A DNA stretch of 64,000 nt from an uncultured Clostridia bacterium (GCA_934167445.1 CAKPKJ010000004.1:124001-188000); one strand, 5' to 3'; numbered from the stretch's first letter, positions 19,288 to 29,503 are shown. Translations and numbers: made by a program. Notes: generated by a model from the sequence alone, not told the origin.

Positions 19288-19520
19288 AATATAAATATTT
19301 TATTTTCAAGATACAAAATTTATTTAAAGAATTCAATTTTTACTTCTAATTCTTATCCATATTAATAGAAATTATCAGACGAATTATTCGAATTCAACTC
19401 TAATTAATAGTTAGATTTACAGAAAAACGGATATATACTAAAAAGTTAGAAAAACGAAATAAAAAAGAGTAAAAGCGAGCTAATATGTACAAAATGCCAG
19501 ATTAGGCAAAAAAAGAGTTA

Positions 19521-19549
19521 TTGACCAACTAACAGTATGATGTTAAATT
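19521..19549 (+). promoter_or_regulatory. Possible promoter for the XRE regulator
   Basis: TTGACC (19521-19526), 17-nt spacer, TAAATT (19544-19549); the -10 is weak. Confidence 0.4.
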
Positions 19550-19578
19550 ACAAAGAACGGAGGTGTAAATAAGAGAAG

Positions 19579-19917
19579 ATGCAACCAAGAATTGATTATG
19601 AACTTGTGGGAGAAAGAATAAAAAGAAAAAGAAGAGAATTAGGGCTATCTCAAGAATTCTTTGCTGAAAAAATGGACGTATCCACAGCCTATTTTAGTAG
19701 AGTAGAAAGAGGAAAATGTAAAGTCTCATTAGGGCGAGTAGCACAAATAGCGTTTCTATTACAAACACCAATAGATGAACTAATTACAGGGGTAACAAAG
19801 GAACAAAATATATATTTAGACAGAGAATTTAAAGAGTTGTTTTCTAAATGTTCTAAGGACAAGCTAAAATTAATATATAGCATAGCAAAAATTGTTTCAG
19901 GAGTAAAATTCGTATAG
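19579..19917 (+). CDS. XRE-family helix-turn-helix regulator
   Basis: The protein has 112 residues. A Cro/CI-type HTH lies at about residues 10-65 (ERIKRKRRELGLSQEFFAEKM...TAYFSRVERGK), followed by a helical tail that probably dimerises. GGAGGTG lies 13 nt before ATG 19579, slightly far. It is upstream of smc with 56 nt between, but a regulatory link is only possible, not shown. Confidence 0.85.
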   Translation: MQPRIDYELVGERIKRKRRELGLSQEFFAEKMDVSTAYFSRVERGKCKVSLGRVAQIAFLLQTPIDELITGVTKEQNIYLDREFKELFSKCSKDKLKLIYSIAKIVSGVKFV

Positions 19918-19973
19918 CAAAAATTCTTTACAAAAGTCGAAAAATAGTATAAACTACTTGCAGGTGAGAAAAA

Positions 19974-22900
19974 ATGTATTTAAAAAGACTAGAATTACAA
20001 GGATTTAAATCCTTTGCAGATAAAACAGTACTGGAATTTAGACCAGGAATAACAAGTGTTATAGGACCAAACGGTTCAGGAAAAAGTAATATCTCAGATA
20101 GTATCAGGTGGATACTTGGAGAACAAAGTATGAAATCTCTTAGAGGTAACAAATCACTTGATATTATATTTGCAGGTACACAAAATAGAAAATCATTAGG
20201 TTTTGCAGAAGGGTCATTAGTATTTGATAATACTGATGGAGCATTACCAATAGAATACACGGAAGTAACAGTAACAAGAAAAATATATAGAACAGGTGAA
20301 ACTGGATATTACATAAATAAAGTACCTTGTAGATTAAAAGATGTATTAGAACTATTTATGGATACAGGAATTGGAAAAGATGGATATTCAATAATAGGAC
20401 AAGGTAAAATCGATGAAATTTTAAGTAATAAATCAGAAGACAGAAGAAATATATTTGAAGAAGCTGCAGGTATTGTAAAATATAGAACAAGAAAACAAGA
20501 AGCAGAGAAAAAATTAGAAAGAACAAAACTAAACTTACTTAGAATAAATGACATATTATCAGAGATAGAAACAAATATAGAGCCATTAAAAATAAGCTCA
20601 GAAAAAGCTAAAAAATATTTGAATTTAAGAGAAGAATTAAAAAATATTGAAATTGGCTTATTTATATACAATATAGAAAAATACAAACAAAGTTTAGAAG
20701 AAATAGTAAAAGATGAAGAAATATACAATAACCAATGTGAAGAAGAGCAAAAAAATTTGGATAGAATAAAAGCTCTAAAAGAAGAATTAAAAAACAATAT
20801 AGATAACATAACAACGCAAATAGAAGAAATGTCAAACTTAGGGTTTGAAAGTCAAAAAGAAATAGAAATGTTAAATTCAGATATTAGTGTAGCAAAAACA
20901 AGAATAACAAATAATAATGAAAATACACAAAGATACACAAAAGAGATAGAAGAAACAACGGAAAAACTAAGAGAATTACAAGAAGAAATAGAACAAAAAC
21001 AACAGAAAAAAGATAGTTTAAAACAAAACAAAGAAAAATACGAAAAAGAGCTAAAAGAAAAAGAAGAAGAGCTACAAAAAATAACAGAAAAATTATCTAG
21101 CAAAGAACTAGAGATTGAAGAACACAAACAAAAAGTGGAAGAAAACACAGACCAAAAATATGAATTACAATCACAAATAAACACACAAAATGTTAACTAT
21201 GATAACTACGAAAAAAGAGAAAAACAAATACAAAATGAAATAATGACAAACATTTCTGAACTAGATAATATACGATTTAATAAAGAAGAAATATCAAAAG
21301 AATTTTATGAAATAGAAAGCAAAAGAAATAAAATAGTAAAAAATTTAGAAGAAATAAATTCTAAAAAAGAAGAAGCAGATAAAAAAATAAAATTATATGA
21401 TAGTAATATACAAGCATATCAAAGTGAAATGAGAATAAAAGAATCACGTTTAAAATTCTTAATTGAAACAGAAAAAGAAAAAGAAGGATATGTTAAAAGT
21501 GTAAAAAATCTTTTATTAGATTGTGAAAAAGTAAAAGAATTAGGTAAGGGAATGAATGGTGTACTTGCAAACATAATTGAAGTACCAGAACAATACCAAA
21601 CAGCAATAGAAATGTGTTTAGGTATGAGCTTACAAAACATAGTAACAGATACAGAAGAAGATGCCAAAAGATTAGTTGAACACTTAAGAAAAAATAATTT
21701 AGGTAGAGCATCATTCTTACCAATATCTTCAGTTCATGGTAAAAAATTAGATAAAATAAAAGGAAATAACCAAGGGGTTATTGGAATTGCATCAGACTTA
21801 ATAAAATACAATAAAAGATACGAACAAATTATAACAAGTTTATTAGGAAGAACAGTTATTGTTGATAATATGGAAAATGCAATAAAAGTAGCTAAGCAAA
21901 ATGGATATACATTTAGAATTATTACAATAGAAGGAGATGTAATAAACCCATCTGGGGCAATAACAGGAGGTTCTGTAGCTAAGAAAACTGTAAATATCTT
22001 AGGTAGAGGAAGAGAAATAGAAAAACTTCAAAAAGATATTCAAAATTTAAAAAACAAAATAGAAAAACAAGAAAATGAAAAAGAAGAATATCAAAATTCA
22101 ATAGAAAATATTTTTGAAGAAGTAACACTATTAGAAAAAGAACTACAAGAAATAGATATTACATATGCAACAGAAAAACAAAAAGTATTATCAATAGACG
22201 AAAACATAGAAAAAGTTGAAAAACGTATAAATAAGCTAAAAGAAGAACAAGAAACAATCAAACAAGAAAAAGAAACTTCTATTAAAATAAAAGAAGAAAC
22301 ACAAAAAGAGATAGAAACATTAACAGAAGAAACAGAAAAATTAACATCAATAATTCAAGAATTTGCAAATATAAATAAAGACAATCAAAAATATGTAGAC
22401 GATTTGAATTTTGATATAACAAATTTAAAAATATCTGTATCTTCATTTGACGAGAGTGAAACCTCATTACAAGAGCTACAAGAAAGAATATTACAAGATA
22501 TTGAAAATTCTAAACAAAGTATTAAAAATAAAGAAAGTCAAATAGAAGAAATAAAACAAGACAACTTTAATTTAGAAAAATCAATAGAAGAAACAAAACA
22601 AAAAATAGAATCAATAAAAGAAGATGTAAAAAATAGTGGCTCAAAAATAGAAGAACTAAAACAAGAAAGAATTGCCAAAAATGAAAAATTGGCAAAACAA
22701 GAAGACGAAATAAACGAAAAATTTAAAATAATAGAAGACCTAAAAGCACAGATTGTAAAAATAGATGTACGAAAAACTAAAACAGAAGAAGATATAAATT
22801 CTATTATAAACAAAATGTGGGAAGAATATGAGCTAACACCAAACAATGTACCAGAATACAAAAAGCCAGATAATGTACAATTAACACAGAAAAAAGTAAA

Positions 22901-23525
22901 TGAATTACGAAAAGAATTACGCGAGCTTGGAAGTGTTAATGTAGATTCAATTGAAGAATATAAAAACTTAAAAGAAAGATATGACTTTATGTGTGAACAA
23001 AGAGTTGACTTAGAAGATACTATGGCAAAACTTAGAAAAATAATAACAGATATGACTCAAACAATGAAAGAACAATTTAAAACACAATTTGCGTTAATAA
23101 ATAAAAACTTTGCAGAAGTGTTTAAAGAATTATTTGGTGGAGGAAATGCATCATTAAAATTAGAAGATGAAAACAATATACTAGAATGTGGAATTGATAT
23201 TAATGTACAACCACCAGGAAAAAAATTACAAAATATGATGTTATTATCTGGAGGAGAAAAAGCATTCACAGCAATTGCATTGCTATTTGCAATTTTAAAA
23301 ATTAATCCAGCACCATTCTGCGTATTAGACGAAATTGAGGCGGCACTTGATGATGTAAATGTGTACAGATTTGCAGATTATCTAAAGAAATTCTCGCAAA
23401 ATACACAATTCTTAGTAATTACACATAGAAAAGGAACAATGGAAGCGGCTGATACAGTATATGGAGTTACAATGGAAGAAAACGGTATATCTAAACTATT
23501 ATCAATGAAATTGAAAAATAGCTAA
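19974..23525 (+). CDS. smc: Chromosome segregation protein SMC
   Basis: Structural maintenance of chromosomes ATPase of 1183 residues, partner of ScpA/ScpB, organising and segregating the chromosome. Walker A GPNGSGKSNISDS near residue 32 is followed by QGKIDEILSNK and a first coiled coil (about 165-500). The hinge lies about 510-670 (GMNGVLANIIEVPEQYQ, then GGSVAKK), and a second coiled coil runs about 680-1000. The ABC signature LSGGEKAFTAIALLFA and Walker B VLDEIEAALDD are near 1091-1125. ATG 19974 follows GCAGGTGAG. The frame is intact. Confidence 0.97.
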   Translation: MYLKRLELQGFKSFADKTVLEFRPGITSVIGPNGSGKSNISDSIRWILGEQSMKSLRGNKSLDIIFAGTQNRKSLGFAEGSLVFDNTDGALPIEYTEVTVTRKIYRTGETGYYINKVPCRLKDVLELFMDTGIGKDGYSIIGQGKIDEILSNKSEDRRNIFEEAAGIVKYRTRKQEAEKKLERTKLNLLRINDILSEIETNIEPLKISSEKAKKYLNLREELKNIEIGLFIYNIEKYKQSLEEIVKDEEIYNNQCEEEQKNLDRIKALKEELKNNIDNITTQIEEMSNLGFESQKEIEMLNSDISVAKTRITNNNENTQRYTKEIEETTEKLRELQEEIEQKQQKKDSLKQNKEKYEKELKEKEEELQKITEKLSSKELEIEEHKQKVEENTDQKYELQSQINTQNVNYDNYEKREKQIQNEIMTNISELDNIRFNKEEISKEFYEIESKRNKIVKNLEEINSKKEEADKKIKLYDSNIQAYQSEMRIKESRLKFLIETEKEKEGYVKSVKNLLLDCEKVKELGKGMNGVLANIIEVPEQYQTAIEMCLGMSLQNIVTDTEEDAKRLVEHLRKNNLGRASFLPISSVHGKKLDKIKGNNQGVIGIASDLIKYNKRYEQIITSLLGRTVIVDNMENAIKVAKQNGYTFRIITIEGDVINPSGAITGGSVAKKTVNILGRGREIEKLQKDIQNLKNKIEKQENEKEEYQNSIENIFEEVTLLEKELQEIDITYATEKQKVLSIDENIEKVEKRINKLKEEQETIKQEKETSIKIKEETQKEIETLTEETEKLTSIIQEFANINKDNQKYVDDLNFDITNLKISVSSFDESETSLQELQERILQDIENSKQSIKNKESQIEEIKQDNFNLEKSIEETKQKIESIKEDVKNSGSKIEELKQERIAKNEKLAKQEDEINEKFKIIEDLKAQIVKIDVRKTKTEEDINSIINKMWEEYELTPNNVPEYKKPDNVQLTQKKVNELRKELRELGSVNVDSIEEYKNLKERYDFMCEQRVDLEDTMAKLRKIITDMTQTMKEQFKTQFALINKNFAEVFKELFGGGNASLKLEDENNILECGIDINVQPPGKKLQNMMLLSGGEKAFTAIALLFAILKINPAPFCVLDEIEAALDDVNVYRFADYLKKFSQNTQFLVITHRKGTMEAADTVYGVTMEENGISKLLSMKLKNS

Positions 23526-23550
23526 TAAATAAGCTATAACTAATAGGGGG

Positions 23551-23575
23551 CAATTTTGCGATATATGCAAAATTG
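23551..23575 (+). terminator. Hairpin after smc
   Basis: CAATTTTGC (23551-23559) pairs with GCAAAATTG (23567-23575). No strong T tract; it precedes the larger terminator below. Confidence 0.4.
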
Positions 23576-23584
23576 GATTAATAT

Positions 23585-23660
23585 AAAAAGAAGATAATTT
23601 ATGCAACAATATATTAAATAAAAATTTAATAAACAAGTTGCTCTTAATTACCTTCTTTTT
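23585..23660. terminator. Bidirectional terminator between smc and an XRE gene
   Basis: AAAAAGAAGATAATT...CAAC pairs with GTTG...TAATTACCTTCTTTTT in a long imperfect stem, A-rich at left and T-rich at right, between convergent genes. Confidence 0.7.
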
Positions 23661-23698
23661 ATATACTAATTAGTGTGTGAATATAAAAAAATTAGCCC

Positions 23699-23974
23699 TT
23701 AAGCTCGCAAAGAATTATTATTCTTATCTATACCATTAAACAAATTTTCAACAGGAATTTCTAAGGCTTTGCTAATTTTCCACAAAGTAAAAACACTAAT
23801 ACCTTGAGCTATATTATCACTTTCAAGATTGGCAATCAAAGATATCGAAACATCAGCTAGTTCAGCAAGCGTTTCTTGAGTCATTTTTCCTTTTTCAAGA
23901 TTATATAAAAGTCTATAATATTTAATATTTTTACCAATTATTTTGAATAATTCTTCTGATTGTGCACTTTTCAC
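23699..23974 (-). CDS. XRE-family helix-turn-helix regulator
   Basis: The protein has 91 residues, with a Cro/CI-type HTH at about residues 15-75 (MTQETLAELADVSISLIANLESD). It starts with GTG at 23974, following AAAGGAATTG on the minus strand. It is divergent from the prepilin-leader gene at 24181. It could regulate that gene and itself, but no palindromic operator is evident in the 200-nt gap. Confidence 0.85.
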   Translation of the reverse strand: MKSAQSEELFKIIGKNIKYYRLLYNLEKGKMTQETLAELADVSISLIANLESDNIAQGISVFTLWKISKALEIPVENLFNGIDKNNNSLRA

Positions 23975-24058
23975 AATAAATCAATTCCTTTCTACTAACA
24001 TAAATATTTTCTAATTTTAAATAATAAAAAACAATAGATTGAAAGTGATAAAATATCA

Positions 24059-24087
24059 TTGACAATGACAATTATTTAATGTATATT
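24059..24087 (+). promoter_or_regulatory. Promoter of the prepilin-leader FGE-like gene at 24181
   Basis: TTGACA (24059-24064), 17-nt spacer, TATATT (24082-24087). The -35 is embedded in AAATATCATTGA, as at 11071-11082. Confidence 0.65.
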
Positions 24088-24180
24088 TTAATTGTACATA
24101 ATATTTTATGTACGAGTATGAGAATTTGTAAAGAATAAAATAATAAATGTTGGAAAAACTAAAGAAAAGGAGAAAAAATT

Positions 24181-25374
24181 ATGCAAAAACTAGAAGCTAA
24201 AAGCCTTGGCGCTGTATATATATACACACACACATTACATTTAGAAAATAAAAAAATAGGTAGCAAAGAAAGTTTGAAAAACAGGAATGCAAGATTAGAA
24301 GTAAAAAACAAAGAAAGAGGAATTACTTTAATAGCTTTAGTAATAACAATAGTTGTGCTACTAATCTTAGCAGGTGTTTCAATTTCAATGCTAACAGGAG
24401 AAAACGGAATATTAACGCAAGCAAGCAATGCGAAAAAAGCAACAGAAGAGTCTACAGAACAAGAAAAAAGACAATTATCACAGGTAGAAGCAAGTACACA
24501 CTTAGAAAATTATGATTATACAGATGCAGAAGGAGCAATAGCTAAAATCCCAGCGGGCTTTGCAGTATCAAGCATTGAAGGAGAAAATCTAGTGAGCAAA
24601 GGGCTTGTTATAATTGGTTCAACTGGTAATGAATATGTGTGGATACCGTGCACTGAGAAAACGTATAAAAGGGAAGAAAATGCTTGGGAAATAAACAATG
24701 ACAATGGTTCTAGTGCAATTAAAGATGAATTAACATTAATTGGAATGACTACTTCAGAAGAAGAAAATAAAAATGGAATAACACTCAATGTTTTAGATGA
24801 AATAGTTAAACAAGTAAATAACGAAATAGAAAGTGTTAAAACAAGTGGTGGATATTATATAGGAAGATATGAAGTCGGAAAAGAAAATAATATGGCAGTC
24901 GTAAAAGCAAATATGGAGCCAAGTACAAACATAATATGGAGTGAAGCATATAAAAAGTCTAAAGAAATATATGTAGGAAGTAATGCCAATTCATACCTGT
25001 GTTCAAGTTATGCTTGGGATACTGCGATAAAGTTTATACAGACACATAGTATTGCTACAAATTATGGGACAAATACTTATTCTAACGAAAATTTGTCTGG
25101 AGTTGAAGTGAAAGATAAAAAAGGTAATATAATAAAGAAAGCAAACGAAGCAATGAAATTAAAAACAGGTAGCACAACACCTCGAAACAATATTTTTGAT
25201 ATGGGAGGGAATCTAGCAGAATTTACTACAGAGATTAATCCAAGTACACCGGAGACTGTTATAATACGTGGAGGAGGATATGATCTTAGGACAGCCGCAG
25301 GAGCAAGATGGGATTATTTTCCGAGTATTAATAGTGAGATGATTGGTTTTAGGACAACCTTATTCATAAAATAG
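24181..25374 (+). CDS. Prepilin-leader surface protein with FGE/C-lectin-like domain
   Basis: A 397-residue predicted surface protein. Its unusual 42-residue leader (MQKLEAKSLGAVYIYTHT...) is followed by the prepilin-like segment RGITLIALVITIVVLLI (cleavage expected after G; position +5 is Ala instead of Glu). A helical linker and an FGE-sulfatase/C-type-lectin-like domain follow: GGYYIGRYEVG, YLCSSYAWDTAI, DMGGNLAEFTTE, RGGGYD...GFRTTLF. The enzyme cysteines of true FGE are not evident, so a binding role is more likely. The leader codes through (TA)n and (CA)n tracts that keep the frame here, in contrast to the gene at 11190. ATG 24181 follows AAAGGAG. Paralogues are at 29817, 30943 and 52164. 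Confidence 0.8.
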   Translation: MQKLEAKSLGAVYIYTHTLHLENKKIGSKESLKNRNARLEVKNKERGITLIALVITIVVLLILAGVSISMLTGENGILTQASNAKKATEESTEQEKRQLSQVEASTHLENYDYTDAEGAIAKIPAGFAVSSIEGENLVSKGLVIIGSTGNEYVWIPCTEKTYKREENAWEINNDNGSSAIKDELTLIGMTTSEEENKNGITLNVLDEIVKQVNNEIESVKTSGGYYIGRYEVGKENNMAVVKANMEPSTNIIWSEAYKKSKEIYVGSNANSYLCSSYAWDTAIKFIQTHSIATNYGTNTYSNENLSGVEVKDKKGNIIKKANEAMKLKTGSTTPRNNIFDMGGNLAEFTTEINPSTPETVIIRGGGYDLRTAAGARWDYFPSINSEMIGFRTTLFIK

Positions 25375-25399
25375 ATTCAACAATAAAAAACAGTCATCA

Positions 25400-25825
25400 A
25401 TGAGAAAAAATAGAAAAAAAGAGAATAACATACTGAAAAATATAAAGATAAATAAAATTAGCAAAGGAAGAGGAATTACTCTAATAGCTTTAGTAATAAC
25501 AATAGTTGTGCTATTAATCTTAGCAGGTGTTTCAATTTCAATGCTAACAGGTGAAAAGGGAATATTAACACAAACACAAAATGCGAAGCTTGCAACTGCC
25601 AATGAGTCAGCAGAAGAAAAGTTGAAACTAGCAGTAATGGCTGCAAGGTCACAGTCTGAAAAATGAGCATTAGAGGCAGATAAATTAATAACAGAAATAA
25701 TGGATAATTATGGAGGAACAGCAACTAATAATAATTTCCCATTAAATGTAACAATGGATGGAATAAAATTTGAAATAACAGAAGATGGAGAAGGAAAGGA
25801 AGAATTGTATATTAGAACAACCTAA
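25400..25825 (+). pseudogene. Short prepilin-leader paralogue with an in-frame TGA
   Basis: From ATG 25400 the frame gives a basic leader, GRGITLIALVITIVV and a linker ending MAARSQSEK, then TGA at 25664-25666. The same frame continues without break for 52 codons (ALEADKLITEIMDNYGG...) to TAA at 25825. The continuation aligns with the intact relative at 52164 (ETGTLDADRLIQEITDSYGG), where the TGA position is glycine; GGA to TGA is one base change. There is no ribosome binding site before 25400 and the C-terminal lectin-like domain is absent. Its end overlaps the 3' end of the convergent ytaF gene by 14 nt. I regard it as a decayed or truncated copy; a 88-residue product is possible. Confidence 0.75.
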
Positions 25826-26375
25826 CCAACCCGAACAATATAAGTAATATACCTGAAACAAGAGAGCAAACAAAATCAGGTAAATTACTTATATTTTTTA
25901 TTTTCTTACCACAAAAAATACCCAAGTTCAAAAAAGCAACCTGAAAAATCCCAATAAAGAATGGAAAAAGAAAAGAGGTAGAATCTGTTAAACTATAACT
26001 AATACCAATGCCCAAACTATCCAAAGATAGAGCAAAACCAAGAGCAATAGACTCTTTAGGGTCAATCAAATTAGAATTGTTAAAGTCATAATAATTATTT
26101 TTCACATTATTAGAATTAGAAATAGATTTAAAAATCATACTAACACCAATAAAAACCAAAACACTACAGCCAATTAAATTGGCAAAAGAATTAGAAATAA
26201 AATTATTTATAAAACCACCTAACAATATAGAAGAAAAAGAAACTAAGCACGAAATAGTAAACAAAATTAATATACTAATTTTAGAAATTTCCATATTTTT
26301 AATACCATATGTAATGCCAATACCCAAAGAGTCTAAACTACTTGATAAAGCTAGTAAAGTAGAATTAATTAACAT
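25812..26375 (-). CDS. ytaF: YtaF-like membrane protein (MntP family)
   Basis: Polytopic membrane protein of 187 residues with six hydrophobic helices and an internal duplication: the motif SLDSLGIGI occurs near residues 12-20 and again near 120. The family includes the manganese exporter MntP and the sporulation membrane protein YtaF; the SLDSLGIG pattern fits YtaF best. ATG 26375 follows AGGAGGGG on the minus strand. Transport activity is an inference from the family. Confidence 0.85.
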   Translation of the reverse strand: MLINSTLLALSSSLDSLGIGITYGIKNMEISKISILILFTISCLVSFSSILLGGFINNFISNSFANLIGCSVLVFIGVSMIFKSISNSNNVKNNYYDFNNSNLIDPKESIALGFALSLDSLGIGISYSLTDSTSFLFPFFIGIFQVAFLNLGIFCGKKIKNISNLPDFVCSLVSGILLILFGLVRLF

Positions 26376-26505
26376 AAGTAACCCCTCCTATTAGATAATA
26401 TGACAAAAAACTACAAAAAGTTAAATTCAAATTACAAACAAATTAGTAATAAATAAAAGACAAGCCACATAAAATTTAATAAATAACAAGACGAAGGAGG
26501 AAATT

Positions 26506-29107
26506 ATGTGGGAAACATTAAGAAAAGAAGAGGTTTTACAAAAGCTGAAAACAGATTCAAAAATTGGACTTGCACACGAAGAAATGCAAATTAGGAAACA
26601 AAAATATGGAACCAATAAATTAGAGGAAAAAAAGAAAGAAACATTATTAGTAAAATTTATAAAACAATTTAATGACTTTATGATAATTATACTAATAATA
26701 GCATCTGCTCTATCTGCACTAATATCGTATTTTCAAGGAGAAAATGACTATGTAGATTCAATTATAATAATAGCAATTGTAGTATTTAATGCCCTAATGG
26801 GAGTAATTCAAGAAGCAAAAGCAGAAAAATCAATAGAGGCATTAAAAGAAATGACACCACCCAAAGCAAAAGTTATAAGAAATGGAAATATACAAGAAAT
26901 AAATGCAGAAGATTTGGTACCAGGAGACATTATAGAGTTAGAAGCTGGGATTTATGTACCAGCAGATTGTAGATTAATAGAAAGTCATAATCTAAAAATA
27001 GAAGAATCAAGCTTAACAGGTGAAACAGAGCCAGTGCTAAAAGATGCAAATATGATAGCAAAACCAGATATTCCACTAGGAGATATGCTAAATATGGCAT
27101 TTATGGCAAGTATAGTTGTAAATGGTCACGGAAAAGCAGTAGTAACAGAAACAGGTATGAATACTAAGGTTGGAAAAATAGCTAATATGATTATGGAAGA
27201 CGAAACACCTGAAACACCAATTCAAAAAAAGCTATCACAAGTAGGAAAAATACTTGGAATAGTATGTTTAGCAATATGTGTGCTAATATTTGCAATAGGA
27301 ATGATAAAGAAAATAGACCCAATAGAAATGTTTATGACATCTGTAGGACTAGCAGTTGCAGCAATTCCAGAAGGTTTGCCTGCAATTGTTACAATTATGT
27401 TATCAATAGGTGTAAGCAAAATGGCAAAAAATAATAGCATAATAAGAAAATTGCCAGCGGTTGAAACATTAGGATGTAGCAAAGTAATATGTTCAGATAA
27501 AACAGGAACATTAACTCAAAATAAAATGACAGTTGTAGAAATAAGTGCAAAAGATAAAATGTTAGCAACAAGACTGGGAGCAATGTGTACAGATAGCAAT
27601 ATTGTATATGAAAATGGAAAAACAGAAATTAATGGAGAACCTACAGAAATAGCTTTAGTACAAAATGCATTAAAATACAACTATAATAAAGTTGAATTAT
27701 ACAGAGAAATGCCAAGAGTGGCAGAAATACCATTTGATTCAACTAGAAAAATGATGACAACAATACATAAAAAAGGTACAAGATATATAGTTATTACAAA
27801 AGGTGCACCAGATGTATTATTAAATAAATGTAATGTTACAATAGGAGAAAAAAACAGAATTGAAAAAGAAAATGAAAATATGGCAAAAAAAGCATTAAGA
27901 GTAATAGCTGTAGCATATAAAGAAATACCAGCAATGCCAAAAAAATCAGAATTAAAATTCATGGAAGACGGGCTAAATTTTGTGCGGATTAATTGGTATG
28001 ATAGACCCACCTAGAGAAGGAGTAAAAGAAGCAGTAAATACGTGTAAAAGAGCAGGGATAAAAACTGTAATGATAACAGGTGATCATATTGCAACAGCAA
28101 AAGCAATTGCAAAAGAATTAAATATATTAGAGCCACAAGATAAAGCAATAACAGGAAAAGAACTAGACCAAATACCACAAGAAAGGTTGGTTAAAGATAT
28201 AAAAAATTACTCAGTATTTGCAAGGGTTACACCAGAACATAAAGTAAGAATAGTAAAAGCATGGCAAAAAGCAGGAAGTGTAGTTGCAATGACAGGAGAT
28301 GGAGTAAATGACAGTCCAGCTTTAAAAAATGCAGACATAGGAATAGCAATGGGAAAAAATGGTACAGATGTAGCCAAAAATGCAGCAGATATGATATTAA
28401 CAGACGACAATTTTGTAACAATAGTAAGAGCAGTAAAACAAGGAAGAAATATATATGACAACATAAAAAAAGCAATACACTTTTTAATATCAACAAATAT
28501 AGGAGAAATAGTAACAATATTTATGGGACTAGTTTTAGGATTAAAATCTCCACTATTAGCAATCCAACTATTATGGATAAACCTAGTAACAGACTCATTA
28601 CCAGCAATTGCAATAGGACTAGAACCGCCTGAAAAAGATATAATGAAAAGACCACCAGTAGATAGCAGAAAGGGAATTTTTGCAGACGGATTATGGAACA
28701 AAATAATAGTAGAAGGAATAATGCTTGGAATGTTAACACTAATAGCATTTAGTATAGGAAATAAATATTATGGACTAGAAGTAGGAAGAACAATGGCATT
28801 TATAGCATTAGGAATGCTTGAACTTGTCCACAGTTTCAACATAAAAAGTGAACAGTCAATATTTAAAATAGGAATATTAGAAAACAAATACTTAATAGGA
28901 AGTTTTATATTAGGAACAATAGTACAAACAATAGTTGTAATAATTCCACAATTAGCAGAAATATTTAAATTAGTACCATTAAATCAAACACAATGGTTAA
29001 TAACAATTGCAATATCATTACTTCCAATTCCTATAATGGAATTACAAAAAAGATTCAACAAAGTAAAACTAGGAAAAATAATATATGTGAGAAAACAAGA
29101 AGCTTAA
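26506..29107 (+). CDS. Ca2+-type P-type ATPase, read through a CGGA +1 frameshift
   Basis: P-type cation pump (P2A, SERCA/LMCA1-like) of 866 residues if the frame shifts at 27985. An N-terminal cation-ATPase domain and TM1-4 are followed by the actuator motif TGET (near 170), PEGLPA in TM4 and phosphorylation motif DKTGTLT (near 330). After the shift come GMIDPPR, GDGVNDSPAL (near 597) and TM5-10. The zero frame ends at 28014 soon after CGG at 27985-27987; dropping one C gives FV-GLIGMIDPPREG, which is the universal family sequence. Both halves are free of other defects. ATG 26506 follows AAGGAGG. Ca2+ or Mn2+ export is the likely role. Confidence 0.9.
27985..27988 (+). other. CGGA +1 recoding site in the P-type ATPase
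   Basis: Zero frame TTT GTG CGG ATT; skipping C gives GTG GGA TTA ATT GGT, the conserved GLIGMxDPPR. The CGG is codon 494 from ATG 26506. Confidence 0.8.
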
Positions 29108-29185
29108 TAAAGAGGTTAACGAGAGAAGAGTTTTTACTAGAAAATAATTTATATTTATCCTTGAAGAGAGAGAAAAAATAAATAA

Positions 29186-29243
29186 AAAGAGATTTTTACA
29201 TTAATTGGCTTTAATTTGAGTCAAATAAAATAAAAATCTCTTT
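29186..29243. terminator. Bidirectional terminator after the P-type ATPase
   Basis: AAAGAGATTTTTA (29186-29198) pairs perfectly with TAAAAATCTCTTT (29231-29243) between two convergent genes; it overlaps the last bases of the XRE gene by 2 nt. Confidence 0.7.
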
Positions 29244-29430
29244 ATGTTCTTATGAATTTTAAGATTACATCATCTGGAATATCAAAACTTTTAACCATTT
29301 TTTTGAACGTAGATAATTTAATGTTATGGTCATCCTTCTCGAGTCTTTGCAAATGTCTGACACTAATGCCAAGCTCTTCCGCAAATTCTTCTTGAGATAA
29401 TTGCTCTTGTTTACGTATTTGTTTTAACAT
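29242..29430 (-). CDS. Small XRE-family regulator
   Basis: The protein has 62 residues, essentially only a Cro/CI-type HTH (LSQEEFAEELGISVRHLQRLEKD). The start at 29430 is ATG with GGGGGT upstream on the minus strand. It is divergent from the prepilin-leader gene at 29817. The intergenic region has two CGAC-N6-GTCG palindromes, one near its own promoter side and one just downstream of the -10 of the 29817 gene. I infer that it binds them and represses both. Confidence 0.8.
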   Translation of the reverse strand: MLKQIRKQEQLSQEEFAEELGISVRHLQRLEKDDHNIKLSTFKKMVKSFDIPDDVILKFIRT

Positions 29431-29487
29431 TTAATTACCCCCACTAAAATTTTAAATAAATTATATTACATTGGGGGTTAAAAAAGA

Positions 29488-29503
29488 ACGACTTTTTTGT
29501 CGT
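29488..29503. promoter_or_regulatory. Operator-like palindrome 1
   Basis: ACGACTTTTTTGTCGT: arms ACGAC/GTCGT separated by six T. It lies 57 nt upstream of the XRE start at 29430. Confidence 0.45.

Noticed and set aside
27980..29107. C-terminal P-type ATPase fragment as a separate gene
   Set aside because: The frame continues GLIGMIDPPREG directly from the upstream half after the CGGA site; no ribosome binding site.
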